In this document: one piece after another, positions 1 through 8,330 of the stretch
Layout of the letters: every line of letters starts with the position of its first letter
Position numbering within the stretch: position 1 is the stretch's first letter
Assembly (NCBI GenBank): GCA_030706635.1
Contig: JAUZOD010000022.1
Coordinates: forward strand, 1-57,695
Origin: Bacteroidota bacterium
Lineage (GTDB): Bacteria > Bacteroidota > Bacteroidia > Chitinophagales > Chitinophagaceae
Reading direction: 5' to 3'
Length of the DNA: 57,695 bases
The notes under the pieces: model-generated
Databases searched by the model: none
The model's input: the letters and a program-made list of their open reading frames with translations, nothing else
Told to the model about the DNA's origin: nothing
Translations under genes and position numbers: made by a program

Positions 1-76
1 ATTCTCAAATTCTCAAATTCTCAAATTCTCAAATTCTCAAATTCCCACATCAGCACATCAGCACATTATCACATTA
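1..76. repeat. Tandem repeat, families A and C, cut by window edge
   Basis: Five tandem copies of the 8-base unit ATTCTCAA fill positions 1-40. They pass directly into CACATCAG/CACATTA units (family C) up to about 76. The array abuts the greA stop codon, whose TAA (complement, 74-76) lies at the junction. An inverted partner arm, if present, lies before the window. No coding potential is seen. Confidence 0.85.
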
Positions 77-547
77 AACCGTAATATTCTCAACTTTAAA
101 TTTCAGCTTCCCGGCAGGAACATCCACTTCTGTTACTTCTCCGATCTGTTTACCGAGCAATCCTCTTCCAATTGGAGAAGAAACGGATATTTTGCCCAGT
201 TTGAGATCGGCTTCCTTTTCAGATACGAGGTGATAGGTGGCCTGTTTTTTATTGTTTAGATTCGTAACAGTTACTTTAGTTAGAATGGATACTTTGCTGG
301 TATCTATATTCCCCTCGTCAAGAATACGCACATTCGCCAGATCTGATTCCAGTCGCTGGATTTTTGCCTCCAGCAATCCCTGGGATTCCTTGGCTGCATC
401 ATATTCGGCATTCTCCCGCAGATCGCCTTTCTCCCTGGCTTCCGCAATGGCGCGGGAAGCTGCAGGACGATCCACTGATTTCATTTTCTGAAGTTCAGCC
501 TTCAGATTCTGTAATGCCTCTTTGGTCAGATAAGTGATTTCGCTCAT
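74..547 (-). CDS. greA: Transcription elongation factor GreA
   Basis: GreA is a cytoplasmic factor that enters the secondary channel of RNA polymerase and stimulates cleavage of backtracked transcripts. The 157-residue product has the usual GreA length. It has an N-terminal coiled coil carrying the family signature IAEAREKGDLRENAEYDAAK (about residues 34-53), with the acidic tip residues D and E, and a C-terminal FKBP-like domain with the SPIGRGLLGK motif near residue 124. The ATG at 547 is preceded by a clear AGGAGG (552-557), unusually strong for this group. The stop codon touches a repeat array. A hairpin with a U-tract lies in the leader and may control expression. Confidence 0.97.
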   Translation of the reverse strand: MSEITYLTKEALQNLKAELQKMKSVDRPAASRAIAEAREKGDLRENAEYDAAKESQGLLEAKIQRLESDLANVRILDEGNIDTSKVSILTKVTVTNLNNKKQATYHLVSEKEADLKLGKISVSSPIGRGLLGKQIGEVTEVDVPAGKLKFKVENITV

Positions 548-572
548 AAATCCTCCTTATTGTTTATATAAA

Positions 573-607
573 AGAAAAAAAATACAACGCCTTTTGGGAG
601 GCGTTGC
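573..607 (-). terminator. Intrinsic terminator-like hairpin in the greA leader
   Basis: On the minus strand CAACGCC (606-600) pairs with GGCGTTG (591-585) across an 8-base loop and is followed by a T-rich tract (584-571), the form of a Rho-independent terminator. It lies about 30 bases upstream of the greA start and about 165 bases downstream of the dehydrogenase stop. It could end the rsmA-dehydrogenase transcript, or act as an attenuator for greA, since a promoter-like box sits immediately before it. Confidence 0.75.
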
Positions 608-614
608 ATTTCTG

Positions 615-622
615 CAAAGATA
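615..622 (-). promoter_or_regulatory. Candidate -7 box for greA
   Basis: The minus strand reads TATCTTTG followed by C, an exact match to the Bacteroidota -7 consensus TAnnTTTG and identical to the box found before atpB. No TTG lies at the expected 19-20 base distance, so the -33 element is weak or absent. Transcription from here would begin near 608, directly at the foot of the terminator-like hairpin. Confidence 0.5.
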
Positions 623-770
623 AGGAATCCATTTGCAAAAGATATTCCCTGGAAGCCGTTTTGCCGTAGGCTGTTCCCTGAAAAAAGTAAAATATTTCTT
701 TTTTAAACTTCACGGGTAAAAACTGACGCAGGTTCGGAACCTATTGATTATCAATCCGTCAAATACCTCT

Positions 771-1697
771 CTAGAATCCCAGTTTATCGAGTACCACTTT
801 GGCCATCTTGTAAAAGGCTTCCTGACTGTATCCAGCTACGTGTGGGGTAATCAACACGTTATCAAAGGCCAGCAAACGGTTAAACTGTTCTTTTTCGGTC
901 GGGCCGTATTGATCCAGCTTTTCATTTTCAAGTACATCGAGAGCAGCCCCGGAAATCTGACCTTTTCCCAGAGCCCGGATGATCGCCTCATTTTCCTGGA
1001 CCTTACCCCTGCAGCTATTGATAAACCAGGGGGCTCTTTTCAAGGAAGAAAAAAAGGAATCGTTCGCCAGGTGAAAGGTTTCCTCGGTCAACGGTACGTG
1101 GAGGCTAATCACGTCAGCATAACGGCCAAGTTGATCCATATTTGCTTCCTTGATATTTCCTTTGGCAAATCCGAATTTGTATTTGTCATAAGCAAGCACA
1201 GTAACGTCAAACGAAGAGAGCAGTTTGGCAAATGAAGATCCGGTATTGCCAAAACCAATAATGCCCACGGTCTTACCGCTCAGTTCTGTACCACGGTTGG
1301 CATCACGGATCCATTTCCCCTCCTGCACTTCCCGGAAAGCCTTTGGCATTTTATTCATTAAGCTGAGTAACATGCCGAGAACATGCTCCGCTACGGCGTT
1401 TCGGTTGCCTTCGGGACTGCTTACGCATTGGATGCCCCTGGTTTCCGCAAAAGCAGTGTCAATCAGTTCCATCCCGCTGCCCAGCCTGCCGATCCATTTC
1501 AAACCCATCGCCCGCTCCAGAATTTTGCGGTCGACTTTTAACCGGGTAGTGACAATCAGTCCCACCACATCCACGATGGCCGTTTCCAGTTCGCCGTACG
1601 TTAGTTGCGGAAGATAAACAATCTCAAATCCCTTTCCGGATAACCTTTCGATCAGGTAAGGATGAACCTTTGCTGTGATCAATACTTTTTTAGTCAT
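771..1697 (-). CDS. D-2-hydroxyacid dehydrogenase (NAD-dependent, SerA/hydroxypyruvate reductase-like)
   Basis: The 308-residue protein belongs to the D-isomer-specific 2-hydroxyacid dehydrogenases, which interconvert 2-oxo acids and D-2-hydroxy acids with NAD(P). The NAD-binding Rossmann segment is seen as [14 protein letters not shown] near residues 144-157. The catalytic triad is recognisable: Arg in NSCRGKV, Glu in LENEKL and His in TPHVAGYS near the C-terminus. There is no ACT domain, so it is the short form and not a full feedback-regulated SerA. The substrate cannot be decided from sequence; 3-phosphoglycerate or glyoxylate/hydroxypyruvate are the usual options. It follows rsmA by 15 bases and is probably cotranscribed with it. 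Confidence 0.88.
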   Translation of the reverse strand: MTKKVLITAKVHPYLIERLSGKGFEIVYLPQLTYGELETAIVDVVGLIVTTRLKVDRKILERAMGLKWIGRLGSGMELIDTAFAETRGIQCVSSPEGNRNAVAEHVLGMLLSLMNKMPKAFREVQEGKWIRDANRGTELSGKTVGIIGFGNTGSSFAKLLSSFDVTVLAYDKYKFGFAKGNIKEANMDQLGRYADVISLHVPLTEETFHLANDSFFSSLKRAPWFINSCRGKVQENEAIIRALGKGQISGAALDVLENEKLDQYGPTEKEQFNRLLAFDNVLITPHVAGYSQEAFYKMAKVVLDKLGF

Positions 1698-1712
1698 TTT
1701 ATTTTTTATAAC

Positions 1713-2483
1713 TCATTTCATTTTCCAGGTCAGATCTGCAAACTCCCCGATCGTGAGCTGTTCTGCGCGGCGGCTGAATATCGCTTCCTGCAATACCTCT
1801 TCTGTAAACAATCCTTTTACTGCATTGCGCAGCATCTTCCTTCTCTGATTGAATGCCGTCTTCACCAGCAAAAAAAACATCTTCTCAGTTCTCGCCGGTA
1901 ACGGATCTCTCAATGGCGTTAAGCGGATGACACCGCTCTTCACTTTAGGTTGCGGGGTGAAAGCCTGCTCGCTGACTTCAAACAAAAACTCCACCTTATA
2001 AAATGCCTGGATCAGCACACTGATCACTCCGTACGTCTTACTCCCTTCATGAGCGGCAATACGCTGGGCAACTTCTTTCTGGAACATGCCGATTACCCGT
2101 TCCACACTTTCCCTCCAGTCCAGAATTTTAAAGAGAATCTGTGTGGAAATATTATAAGGAAAATTACCGATCACCGTAAAACGGCCTTCAAAAGGACTAT
2201 TCATTCTTAAAAAATCGGCTTCAATAAGTTCAGGGATCAGTGCTGGATAAGTGCTTCTAAGGTATGCTGCCTTTTGCGCGTCTATTTCCACAGCTTTGAA
2301 ATCGATGTCTTTTATTTCTATCAGGTATTTGGTAAGCGCACCGGCGCCGGGACCTATTTCCAGTAATTGCGTGAAGGGATTAACCAGCAGGGCATCCACA
2401 ATCTGCCGGCAAATGGCCTCATCTTTTAAAAAATGTTGCCCAAGGGATTTCTTTAAATTCAGAGAAGACGGCAAATGGATCAT
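1713..2483 (-). CDS. rsmA: 16S rRNA (adenine-1518/1519-N6)-dimethyltransferase RsmA (KsgA)
   Basis: RsmA dimethylates two adjacent adenines in the 3' hairpin of 16S rRNA during small-subunit maturation, using S-adenosylmethionine. Diagnostic motifs in the 256-residue protein are KKSLGQHFL near the N-terminus, the SAM-binding LEIGPGAGALT (residues about 43-53), the catalytic NFPYNIS in place of the usual NLPYNIS, and the C-terminal FTPQPKVKSGVIRL. The gene is divergent from pdxA with a 66-base spacer; rsmA and pdxA are neighbours in many bacteria. The minus strand just before the start contains TATTTTTG (2496-2489), a candidate -7 box that would give a nearly leaderless mRNA. Confidence 0.96.
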   Translation of the reverse strand: MIHLPSSLNLKKSLGQHFLKDEAICRQIVDALLVNPFTQLLEIGPGAGALTKYLIEIKDIDFKAVEIDAQKAAYLRSTYPALIPELIEADFLRMNSPFEGRFTVIGNFPYNISTQILFKILDWRESVERVIGMFQKEVAQRIAAHEGSKTYGVISVLIQAFYKVEFLFEVSEQAFTPQPKVKSGVIRLTPLRDPLPARTEKMFFLLVKTAFNQRRKMLRNAVKGLFTEEVLQEAIFSRRAEQLTIGEFADLTWKMK

Positions 2484-2549
2484 GGATGCAAAAATAAACG
2501 ATCCGGTCAGGGTAATAATCGTATTTTTAATGCTCGAAAAAATTGAGAC

Positions 2550-3638
2550 ATGAGTATTCCGCTACAAAGACCCGTGATCGGCATTTCCATAGGTGATATC
2601 AATGGCATCGGAACCGAGCTGGCCATAAAAACATTTTCCGACAACCGTTTGCTTGAACTCTGCACCCCGGTACTGTTTGCCTCCAATAAGCTCATCAATT
2701 TTTACCGTAAATCCATCCCGGATTCCAGCTTTAATTATCAAAACATAAAAGATCTTTCCCGGGCCTATCCCAAACAGGTAAATATTTTCAATTGCTGGGA
2801 GGAGGAAGTGAGCATTACCCCCGGCACACTTAACGAAACAGGCGGCAAATATGCTGTAAAATCATTGGTGGCTGCGGTTGCCGCATTGAAAGATAAAAAA
2901 ATACAGGGCCTCATTACAGCCCCTATTCACAAAAAGAATATTCAGTCCGACGATTTTGCCTACACCGGACATACCCCATATCTTCTTCAGGCTTTTGGAA
3001 TGAAAGATGTACTGATGCTGATGAGTTCAGAAAATTTCAGGGTTGGCCTGGTAACGGAACATATTCCCATAAGTGAGATTGCGAAAAAAATCACCCGGGA
3101 GGCCATCCTGTCCAAATTAAACATCATGAAAGATTCCCTGATCCGGGATTTTGGTATTGATAAGCCACGCATCGCGGTGCTGGGACTCAATCCGCACGCA
3201 GGAGACGAGGGCTTGATCGGACGCGAAGAAGAGGATATCATCAAACCCGCCATTAAAGACGCCAAACACAATATGCTTGTTTTTGGGCCCTATAGTGCAG
3301 ATGCCTTTTTTGCGCGGAACCAACAGCAGAAATTCGATGCCGTACTGGCTATGTATCATGATCAGGGTCTTATTCCATTTAAGTCCCTGGCCTTTGGTGA
3401 AGGCATAAACTATACGGCCGGCCTGCCGGCTGTTCGTACATCCCCAGATCACGGAACGGCATTTGATATCGCAGGCAAAGACAAAGCGGATCCCGGCTCC
3501 TTCATGTCAGCAGTATTCGGGTGCCTTGACATACTGGAAAAACGACGCGATTTTAATGAAAACCATAAGAATCCATTAAAGAAAATGGGATCAGTGGTAT
3601 TGGCAGGAGCTGAGGACGAGAAAATTGACGAGGGGTAA
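2550..3638 (+). CDS. pdxA: 4-hydroxythreonine-4-phosphate dehydrogenase PdxA
   Basis: PdxA oxidises 4-phospho-hydroxy-L-threonine in the DXP-dependent route to pyridoxal 5'-phosphate. The 362-residue protein begins with the typical ISIGDINGIGTELAIK segment. It contains the three histidine regions that bind the divalent metal: YTGHTPYL, LNPHAGDEG and MYHDQGLIP. Near the C-terminus is RTSPDHGTAFDIAGK, characteristic of the family. Length is slightly above the E. coli enzyme. The gene is transcribed away from rsmA, and its 3' end runs into a family A inverted repeat. Confidence 0.96.
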   Translation: MSIPLQRPVIGISIGDINGIGTELAIKTFSDNRLLELCTPVLFASNKLINFYRKSIPDSSFNYQNIKDLSRAYPKQVNIFNCWEEEVSITPGTLNETGGKYAVKSLVAAVAALKDKKIQGLITAPIHKKNIQSDDFAYTGHTPYLLQAFGMKDVLMLMSSENFRVGLVTEHIPISEIAKKITREAILSKLNIMKDSLIRDFGIDKPRIAVLGLNPHAGDEGLIGREEEDIIKPAIKDAKHNMLVFGPYSADAFFARNQQQKFDAVLAMYHDQGLIPFKSLAFGEGINYTAGLPAVRTSPDHGTAFDIAGKDKADPGSFMSAVFGCLDILEKRRDFNENHKNPLKKMGSVVLAGAEDEKIDEG

Positions 3639-3798
3639 GAAAATTTGGGAATTTGAAAATGAAAAACTTTGATTATTAAAAATATATAACATTAATAATC
3701 AGCTATTTATATTAATAGGCTGATTTTCAACTCTAATTATCACATTCGACTTTGGAATTCCATTTTCAAATTTCCAAATCATCAAATTTTCAAATTCC
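3639..3798. repeat. Family A inverted repeat after pdxA
   Basis: The left arm (3639-3664, TTTGGGAATTTGAAAATG-like) is mirrored by the right arm (3761-3798, CATTTTCAAATTTCC-like plus further CAAATTTT units). The AT-rich interior includes ATTAATA/TATTAAT. The repeat occupies most of the 371-base gap between pdxA and the next gene; the rest of the gap holds a promoter and a leader of about 160 bases in which I see no gene. Confidence 0.75.
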
Positions 3799-3810
3799 TC
3801 TCCTGCCCTA

Positions 3811-3841
3811 TTGCAAATGCCAAAACCGCTATATATCTTTG
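3811..3841 (+). promoter_or_regulatory. Bacteroidota-type promoter TTG-N20-TATCTTTG
   Basis: TTG at 3811-3813 is followed after 20 bases by TATCTTTG at 3834-3841, matching the -33/-7 consensus of Bacteroidota housekeeping promoters. It would drive the T9SS cargo gene with a start near 3848, giving a leader of roughly 160 bases. Confidence 0.65.
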
Positions 3842-4009
3842 AAACACGCCTATCTCCCGATCGTCACCCGTCTGAACTAATCTCTTAGGATTTTCTCCAA
3901 TAGCTATGTGAACAATTTCGCAGATTGTCCGATCCCTTTCTATTGAATGACCTCTGTTCCCCTTTACAGCTACGCGTCATTACATTGTTCACTATCTGAA
4001 ATTTACAAA

Positions 4010-4693
4010 ATGAAAAGGATCATCGGGTTCGCTTTACTCTTATTATTGGCAATTCCGGCCGGATTATTTGCCAACAGCATTCCATCCAGCGCAACGGATA
4101 CCAGCAGCAGCACGAAAAGCATTACCCTTCGCGGAAGCCTTGCTGTTTTCAATGCCGCCTACGGCAGAAATTATTTTGAACTGAACTGGAACACGATTGC
4201 GGGCAATTTTGAACACTTCGAAATTGAAAGAAGCCTGGACGGGCAGACTTTTGAAAAACTGGGAGACGTTAAAGTAAACGATTTAACGGAAGCAGGCCAG
4301 TATCTTTTCCGGGATCATTTTAAATCCGTTACGGCCCGGAAAAATGATTTCTATTACCGGCTAAAACAATTTGAGGCCAACGGAAATTTCAGTTATTCCA
4401 AGGTGCTGATCGCGAGAATGTACAATACAAAATCACTGGCTTCTTTGAGTGTTACACCAGACCCGATCGCCAACGATATCCTGGTGAATGTGCAACTGAA
4501 TGAAAATTCATTTGTGGTGATGAAGGTCATTGATCCGGATGGACACATAATACTGAAAGAAAGCGGGAACGCAACAACCGGCTCAAGCACTTACACACTG
4601 AATGACTCCCGCAATCTGCAAAAAGGACTTTATACGCTGGAAGTAACTGTAAATAGCAGGGAAAAACTCGTTATGAAACTCATGAAAGGATAA
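4010..4693 (+). CDS. Secreted protein with type IX sorting domain
   Basis: The protein has a classical signal peptide from MKRIIGFALLLLL, so I place the start at the ATG at 4010; an in-frame upstream ATG at 3947 would put 21 unlikely residues before it. The mature part has one beta-rich domain with the ELNWNT...FEIERSLDGQTFEKLG...YRLKQ pattern common in Bacteroidota surface proteins. A C-terminal T9SS type A sorting domain runs from about SVTPDPIAND to KGLYTLEV and KLMKG. This implies export across the outer membrane by the Por machinery with cleavage of the tail. No enzymatic domain is visible. It is a single gene with its own promoter and terminator. Confidence 0.85.
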   Translation: MKRIIGFALLLLLAIPAGLFANSIPSSATDTSSSTKSITLRGSLAVFNAAYGRNYFELNWNTIAGNFEHFEIERSLDGQTFEKLGDVKVNDLTEAGQYLFRDHFKSVTARKNDFYYRLKQFEANGNFSYSKVLIARMYNTKSLASLSVTPDPIANDILVNVQLNENSFVVMKVIDPDGHIILKESGNATTGSSTYTLNDSRNLQKGLYTLEVTVNSREKLVMKLMKG

Positions 4694-4724
4694 TTTCCGG
4701 TAACCGCTTTTACCGGATAATGCA

Positions 4725-4757
4725 AGGCCCTCCCGTTTTGAACGCGGAGGGCTTTTT
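4725..4757 (+). terminator. Rho-independent terminator
   Basis: GCCCTCC (4727-4733) pairs with GGAGGGC (4746-4752) across a 12-base loop, followed by TTTTT. It lies 32 bases after the stop of the T9SS cargo gene. Confidence 0.85.
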
Positions 4758-4763
4758 AATGGG

Positions 4764-4854
4764 CAGTTGACATGGACAATTCTGCATTTCAAATTTCCTT
4801 CATTCTAAACGCTCAACCCTCTATTGTCCATTGTCAACTGTCCATTGTCCATTT
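4764..4854. repeat. Family D inverted repeat (GTCCATT/GTCAACT units)
   Basis: The left arm CAGTTGACATGGACAATT (4764-4781) is mirrored by a right arm of TTGTCCA/TTGTCAACTG units up to 4854. The right arm overlaps the last codons of the winged-helix gene, whose C-terminal tail GQWTVDNGQ is literally translated repeat. Confidence 0.8.
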
Positions 4855-5147
4855 TCCTTCCCCTTCACCGGCAAATAAGACTGCAAACTCTTTATATAAA
4901 GATTAAACGCAATAGCTCCTTCCGGTGTTATTTTGCACAATGTATGCGGGTAATTATCTTTAAATTCCTTGATCACTTCAATGTATCCGGCTTCCCGTAA
5001 TTTATTGATCTGCACGCTCAGGTTACCCGATGTGGCATTCGTTTGCTCTTTGATGGCAGTGAATTCTGCTTCCTGATTGCTCATAAGTAATGAAATAATG
5101 GCCAGTCGCAGCTGCGAATGAAGTACAGGGTCGAGATCTTTGAACAT
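4821..5147 (-). CDS. Winged-helix transcriptional regulator
   Basis: This 108-residue protein is a compact winged-helix DNA-binding protein of the MarR-like/HTH_34 type. An N-terminal helix (DPVLHSQLRLAIISLL) precedes a helix-turn-helix segment (FTAIKEQTNATSGNLSVQINKLREAGYIEV, about residues 29-58) and a basic wing (KEFKDNYPHTLCKITPEG). There is no separate ligand-binding domain. It is the third gene of a probable operon with a TPR-like secreted protein and a TonB-dependent receptor and may regulate it; the ligand is unknown. The last roughly ten residues come from an intergenic repeat, so the original stop was probably earlier. Confidence 0.85.
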   Translation of the reverse strand: MFKDLDPVLHSQLRLAIISLLMSNQEAEFTAIKEQTNATSGNLSVQINKLREAGYIEVIKEFKDNYPHTLCKITPEGAIAFNLYIKSLQSYLPVKGKENGQWTVDNGQ

Positions 5148-5203
5148 TCTGAATAAACGTTTTTTGTTTTACATCCGCTTTCATAAAGCATTCCACAATT
5201 TCA

Positions 5204-5830
5204 TCACTGACATTTCGCAAGCTCTTCTTCCGCCCTTTCCTGACCCCAGTTAGGATAAAGTGGCTTGGGCTGTTGTTTTTTAAACAGCTCAATTGCTTTT
5301 TCAAAAATGGGCTTTGCTTTTGCTTTTCCCCCACCAAAAGCTTCCGGCGTATTCATGATACCCTCCGCCTGGAGATAATACAGACGGGGATTTTCAGGAT
5401 CCATCTTAAGACCGCTGGCGAGTGCCGCTGAAGCCTGTTGTCCATAAGTCTGCCAGCGCGTTTGCGGATCTACCATCATTTGCTGGGTGGCAGACATATT
5501 CCGGAGCCCGCATATTTCGGAGTTTTTTTCAATGATCTCTGCCTTGTCACAAAGTGCATTGATACGGGCTGAATTTGCGTCTCTGTCGAGTTTCGGATCG
5601 TTCCAGCCTGCCGTGCAAAGGGAAAGTCCGGCATAATAATAGGGCAGCCACTGTGTTTTTTCAGCGTCACCGATGCGTTCGAATGAATTGGCCAGCGATT
5701 GATAATCTGCTGTTGTTTTTGCGGTACCAAACAGTGCCAGATTTTTCTTCATTGCCTCCGTATAACGATCGCTTTGCGCCATGCAGGCAAACCCGGCAAA
5801 CAGTAAAAGAGAAAAAAGAATTGATTTCAT
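5204..5830 (-). CDS. Secreted TPR-like protein of unknown function
   Basis: A signal peptide (MKSILFSLLLFAGFACMAQ) is followed by about 190 helical residues. The pattern of paired helices (DYQSLANSFERIGDAEKTQWLPYYYAGLSLC, then ASAALASGLKMDPENPRLYYLQAEGIM) resembles degenerate tetratricopeptide repeats, including the PENPRLYYLQA turn. It is probably periplasmic. It starts 24 bases after the TonB-dependent receptor stops and precedes a winged-helix regulator by 56 bases, so the three genes are likely one operon. No catalytic motif is visible. It may be an accessory or scaffolding component for the receptor; that is inference from position only. Confidence 0.7.
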   Translation of the reverse strand: MKSILFSLLLFAGFACMAQSDRYTEAMKKNLALFGTAKTTADYQSLANSFERIGDAEKTQWLPYYYAGLSLCTAGWNDPKLDRDANSARINALCDKAEIIEKNSEICGLRNMSATQQMMVDPQTRWQTYGQQASAALASGLKMDPENPRLYYLQAEGIMNTPEAFGGGKAKAKPIFEKAIELFKKQQPKPLYPNWGQERAEEELAKCQ

Positions 5831-5854
5831 ATTAGGATAATTAAGAGTGACAGG

Positions 5855-8140
5855 TTAAAGATTGTTGTTGATGGCATCCTGCGTCCGGTCAACACCCCAG
5901 CTTAAGAAACAACCAATGAAATAAAATCGTTGGGCTGGAGGTTCTATGGCTTGTTTCTCCTGACCGTTGAACGAATAATTATATCCGTAAACGGCATTAT
6001 ATCCCAGCACGTTGCTCATGCTCGCAAACAGCACCACAAAGGTTTTGGGGTTTTTCTTGCCAATGCTGGGCACATATTCCATACTAAAATTAAGGCTGTT
6101 GTAATCCTTGGTATATCCCTGGTCTGCAGTATAATATTTTCCCGAGCTGTTGATCATAAAATCATAATAAGGTCTTCCGCTTGCGTAGGTATAGGTGAGA
6201 TTAAATCCCGTTTTCCAATCCGTGATAAACCGTTTCATCACCAGGGAAACTGTATTTTTTGAAGCAAAATTGGGTACAATCGTTCCAGGATAATTCAGAT
6301 AATCCCGCTTGGTATCCAGGTAAGAATAGCTGATCCAATAGTCAAAATTTTTAAATGTTTTCTTATCTCTCCAGAAAAATTCAATCCCCCTGGCATCTGC
6401 ACTGCCATTATTATTATAATTAAAATAATAATAATTAATGGGAATGGTTTTGATGAGGTCTTTGTATTTCTTATAATAAGCTTCTACCCGGAAGATTTGA
6501 TCCTTAGTCATCTTCTGATAGTTGATGATATAATGCGTTGCCTGGGTGAATCCGAGGTTTGATGTATAAAACAATTGCTGGTTATCTGCTTTCTGATAAA
6601 AGATGCCATAAGCCGCCGAGATCTGAGCGTCTTTGCCGGTTTTGTAGGCAAGCGAAATTCGGGGCGCGAGATCGGGTTTTTTAATCAGAGACGAATATTC
6701 ATACCGAAGCCCTATTTTAGCAGCAAGTTCATTGGTTAAATAAATATCCGTTTCGGCGAAGGCCGCATACATATTATCCTTCAGCGAACGGGAGGTATCC
6801 TGGTAAATGAAGTGGTTGTTGTCATACCAGTATTCACCGCCGAACCGGAGAGCACTGAGGCCGCCCAGCTTTTTTTCAAATACGGCTTTGGTCTGGGCCA
6901 GATCTTCCCGATTCTTCAAAACAAAATTTTTATTATACATCCAGAAGAGGCTGGCCGGATAAATGCGGGGCTTGTTGTCAGGTCCCTGTAGCTGCTGATG
7001 GATATCATCCAGGTTGGTGCTGTAACTGCTGCTAAGATTCATTTTCCAGCCATTGTTTAAAATTTCACGCCAGCTCAGGTTATTGTACCAGTTATGATTG
7101 CCCAGATCAAAGGCATTTTTCAGATAAGCACTATCCACGTCAGGCCTTCGCAGACCCAGTTGATTGTAATTAAACGTTGTGTAGTATTTGATCATGCCGC
7201 CATTTTTCGTTTTGATGCGGAAATTGGCATCGCCGGAATGAAACTGGGGAAGCCGGAAATAATCCGGCGTCTGTTTCACGAGTCCGAAATAAAGGCCAAC
7301 GTTTACATAGTTGTAGGAAACTCCCCAGGAAGATTTTTTGTCCCTGGCCAGTTGTTGCGTTCCTACACCCGCCACGATGGGTGAAATGGAAGCGTCGACT
7401 TCCGATTTTTCCGGAAGATCAATGGATTCCAGTAATACGACAGACGAAAGTGCCTGTCCGTAGAGTGCCGAATAACCACCCGTGCTGAAAACGGTTCCTT
7501 TGAAAAGAAAAGGAGAGAAACGCCCCCGGGTGGAAATGTCAGGAACGCTGGTGTAATAGGGATTGGCCACCAGGCTTCCATCGATGAATTGCTTAGTCTC
7601 CTGACTGGTCCCGCCCCGAACAAAAAGACCTTCCTGTTCCCCTACCTGTTGTGCACCGGGTAAGGTTTTCAATGCTGCCGTGATGTCCGCATTCGACCCA
7701 GCCGTGGTAGCAACATCCAGAGAACTGAGCACGGCTCCCCGCTTGGAATCACCAGCGGAAAATGAACCTGCCGTAATGGTGACCGCTTTCATCTCATTCG
7801 GCTCTTCTTTCAAATTCAGATACAGCTGAATAGATTTACCCTGCAGCAGGATCGGTTGCTCCAGGGCGCGGTATCCGATAGAACTAAATCTGATTACCTG
7901 ATGGCCTGTATCCGAAGCGGAAAACCTGAAGTTGCCGGAAGAATCGGATGTGGCACCGTCAAAACTATTTTTGATCGTTATGCTGACCCCGGGTACCGGG
8001 TGCCCTTTTCCATCCTTAATCTTCCCGGAGACAATAGTCTGTGCCTTGGCAATCTGAAATATTAAGATGAGGGCGATAAGGCTTAAAGTCTTTATAATAT
8101 ATTGATTATAATATATTTGTACTATATAAAATAATCTCAT
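5855..8140 (-). CDS. TonB-dependent outer-membrane receptor with carboxypeptidase-like regulatory domain
   Basis: An N-terminal signal peptide ending LIFQIAKAQ leads into a carboxypeptidase-D-like beta-sandwich (VSGKIKDGKGHPVPGVSI...SDSSGNFRF, about residues 35-110). A plug domain follows (ITAALKTLPGAQQVGEQEGLFVRGGTSQETKQFIDG) and then a long beta-barrel rich in Tyr, Asn and Trp. At about 761 residues it is shorter than SusC-type receptors, and no SusD gene follows. Import substrate is unknown. I start at the ATG at 8140; a TTG two codons upstream is less likely. The first 20 codons are extremely AT-rich, with two ATATATTATAA-like copies. It leads an operon with a TPR-like protein and a winged-helix regulator. 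Confidence 0.9.
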   Translation of the reverse strand: MRLFYIVQIYYNQYIIKTLSLIALILIFQIAKAQTIVSGKIKDGKGHPVPGVSITIKNSFDGATSDSSGNFRFSASDTGHQVIRFSSIGYRALEQPILLQGKSIQLYLNLKEEPNEMKAVTITAGSFSAGDSKRGAVLSSLDVATTAGSNADITAALKTLPGAQQVGEQEGLFVRGGTSQETKQFIDGSLVANPYYTSVPDISTRGRFSPFLFKGTVFSTGGYSALYGQALSSVVLLESIDLPEKSEVDASISPIVAGVGTQQLARDKKSSWGVSYNYVNVGLYFGLVKQTPDYFRLPQFHSGDANFRIKTKNGGMIKYYTTFNYNQLGLRRPDVDSAYLKNAFDLGNHNWYNNLSWREILNNGWKMNLSSSYSTNLDDIHQQLQGPDNKPRIYPASLFWMYNKNFVLKNREDLAQTKAVFEKKLGGLSALRFGGEYWYDNNHFIYQDTSRSLKDNMYAAFAETDIYLTNELAAKIGLRYEYSSLIKKPDLAPRISLAYKTGKDAQISAAYGIFYQKADNQQLFYTSNLGFTQATHYIINYQKMTKDQIFRVEAYYKKYKDLIKTIPINYYYFNYNNNGSADARGIEFFWRDKKTFKNFDYWISYSYLDTKRDYLNYPGTIVPNFASKNTVSLVMKRFITDWKTGFNLTYTYASGRPYYDFMINSSGKYYTADQGYTKDYNSLNFSMEYVPSIGKKNPKTFVVLFASMSNVLGYNAVYGYNYSFNGQEKQAIEPPAQRFYFIGCFLSWGVDRTQDAINNNL

Positions 8141-8330
8141 ACTCAATCGAATTGGGATTAGAATGAGCCATCCGACATAATGTCCACGAAAATAAAGTAG
8201 TTCATATTATAAACCAAATAATTCAATGGCAGGCTTTTGGTAATAATAAGTTAACAAGTAACGCTGGTTATGCTGCCCGGGAGCAGTTAATTTTGGGCTG
8301 TGTAACAGTCGTACCACTTAAAAGATTGCC

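Noticed and set aside
1-76. Direct repeats resembling a CRISPR array
   Set aside because: Units are 8 bases long without unique spacers and continue into another repeat family; no cas genes are near.
3947-4009. Upstream ATG for the T9SS cargo gene
   Set aside because: It would place 21 residues before a perfect signal peptide start at 4010.
8141-8330. Cobalamin or other riboswitch upstream of the TonB receptor
   Set aside because: The 190-base gap shows none of the conserved B12-box or similar motifs.
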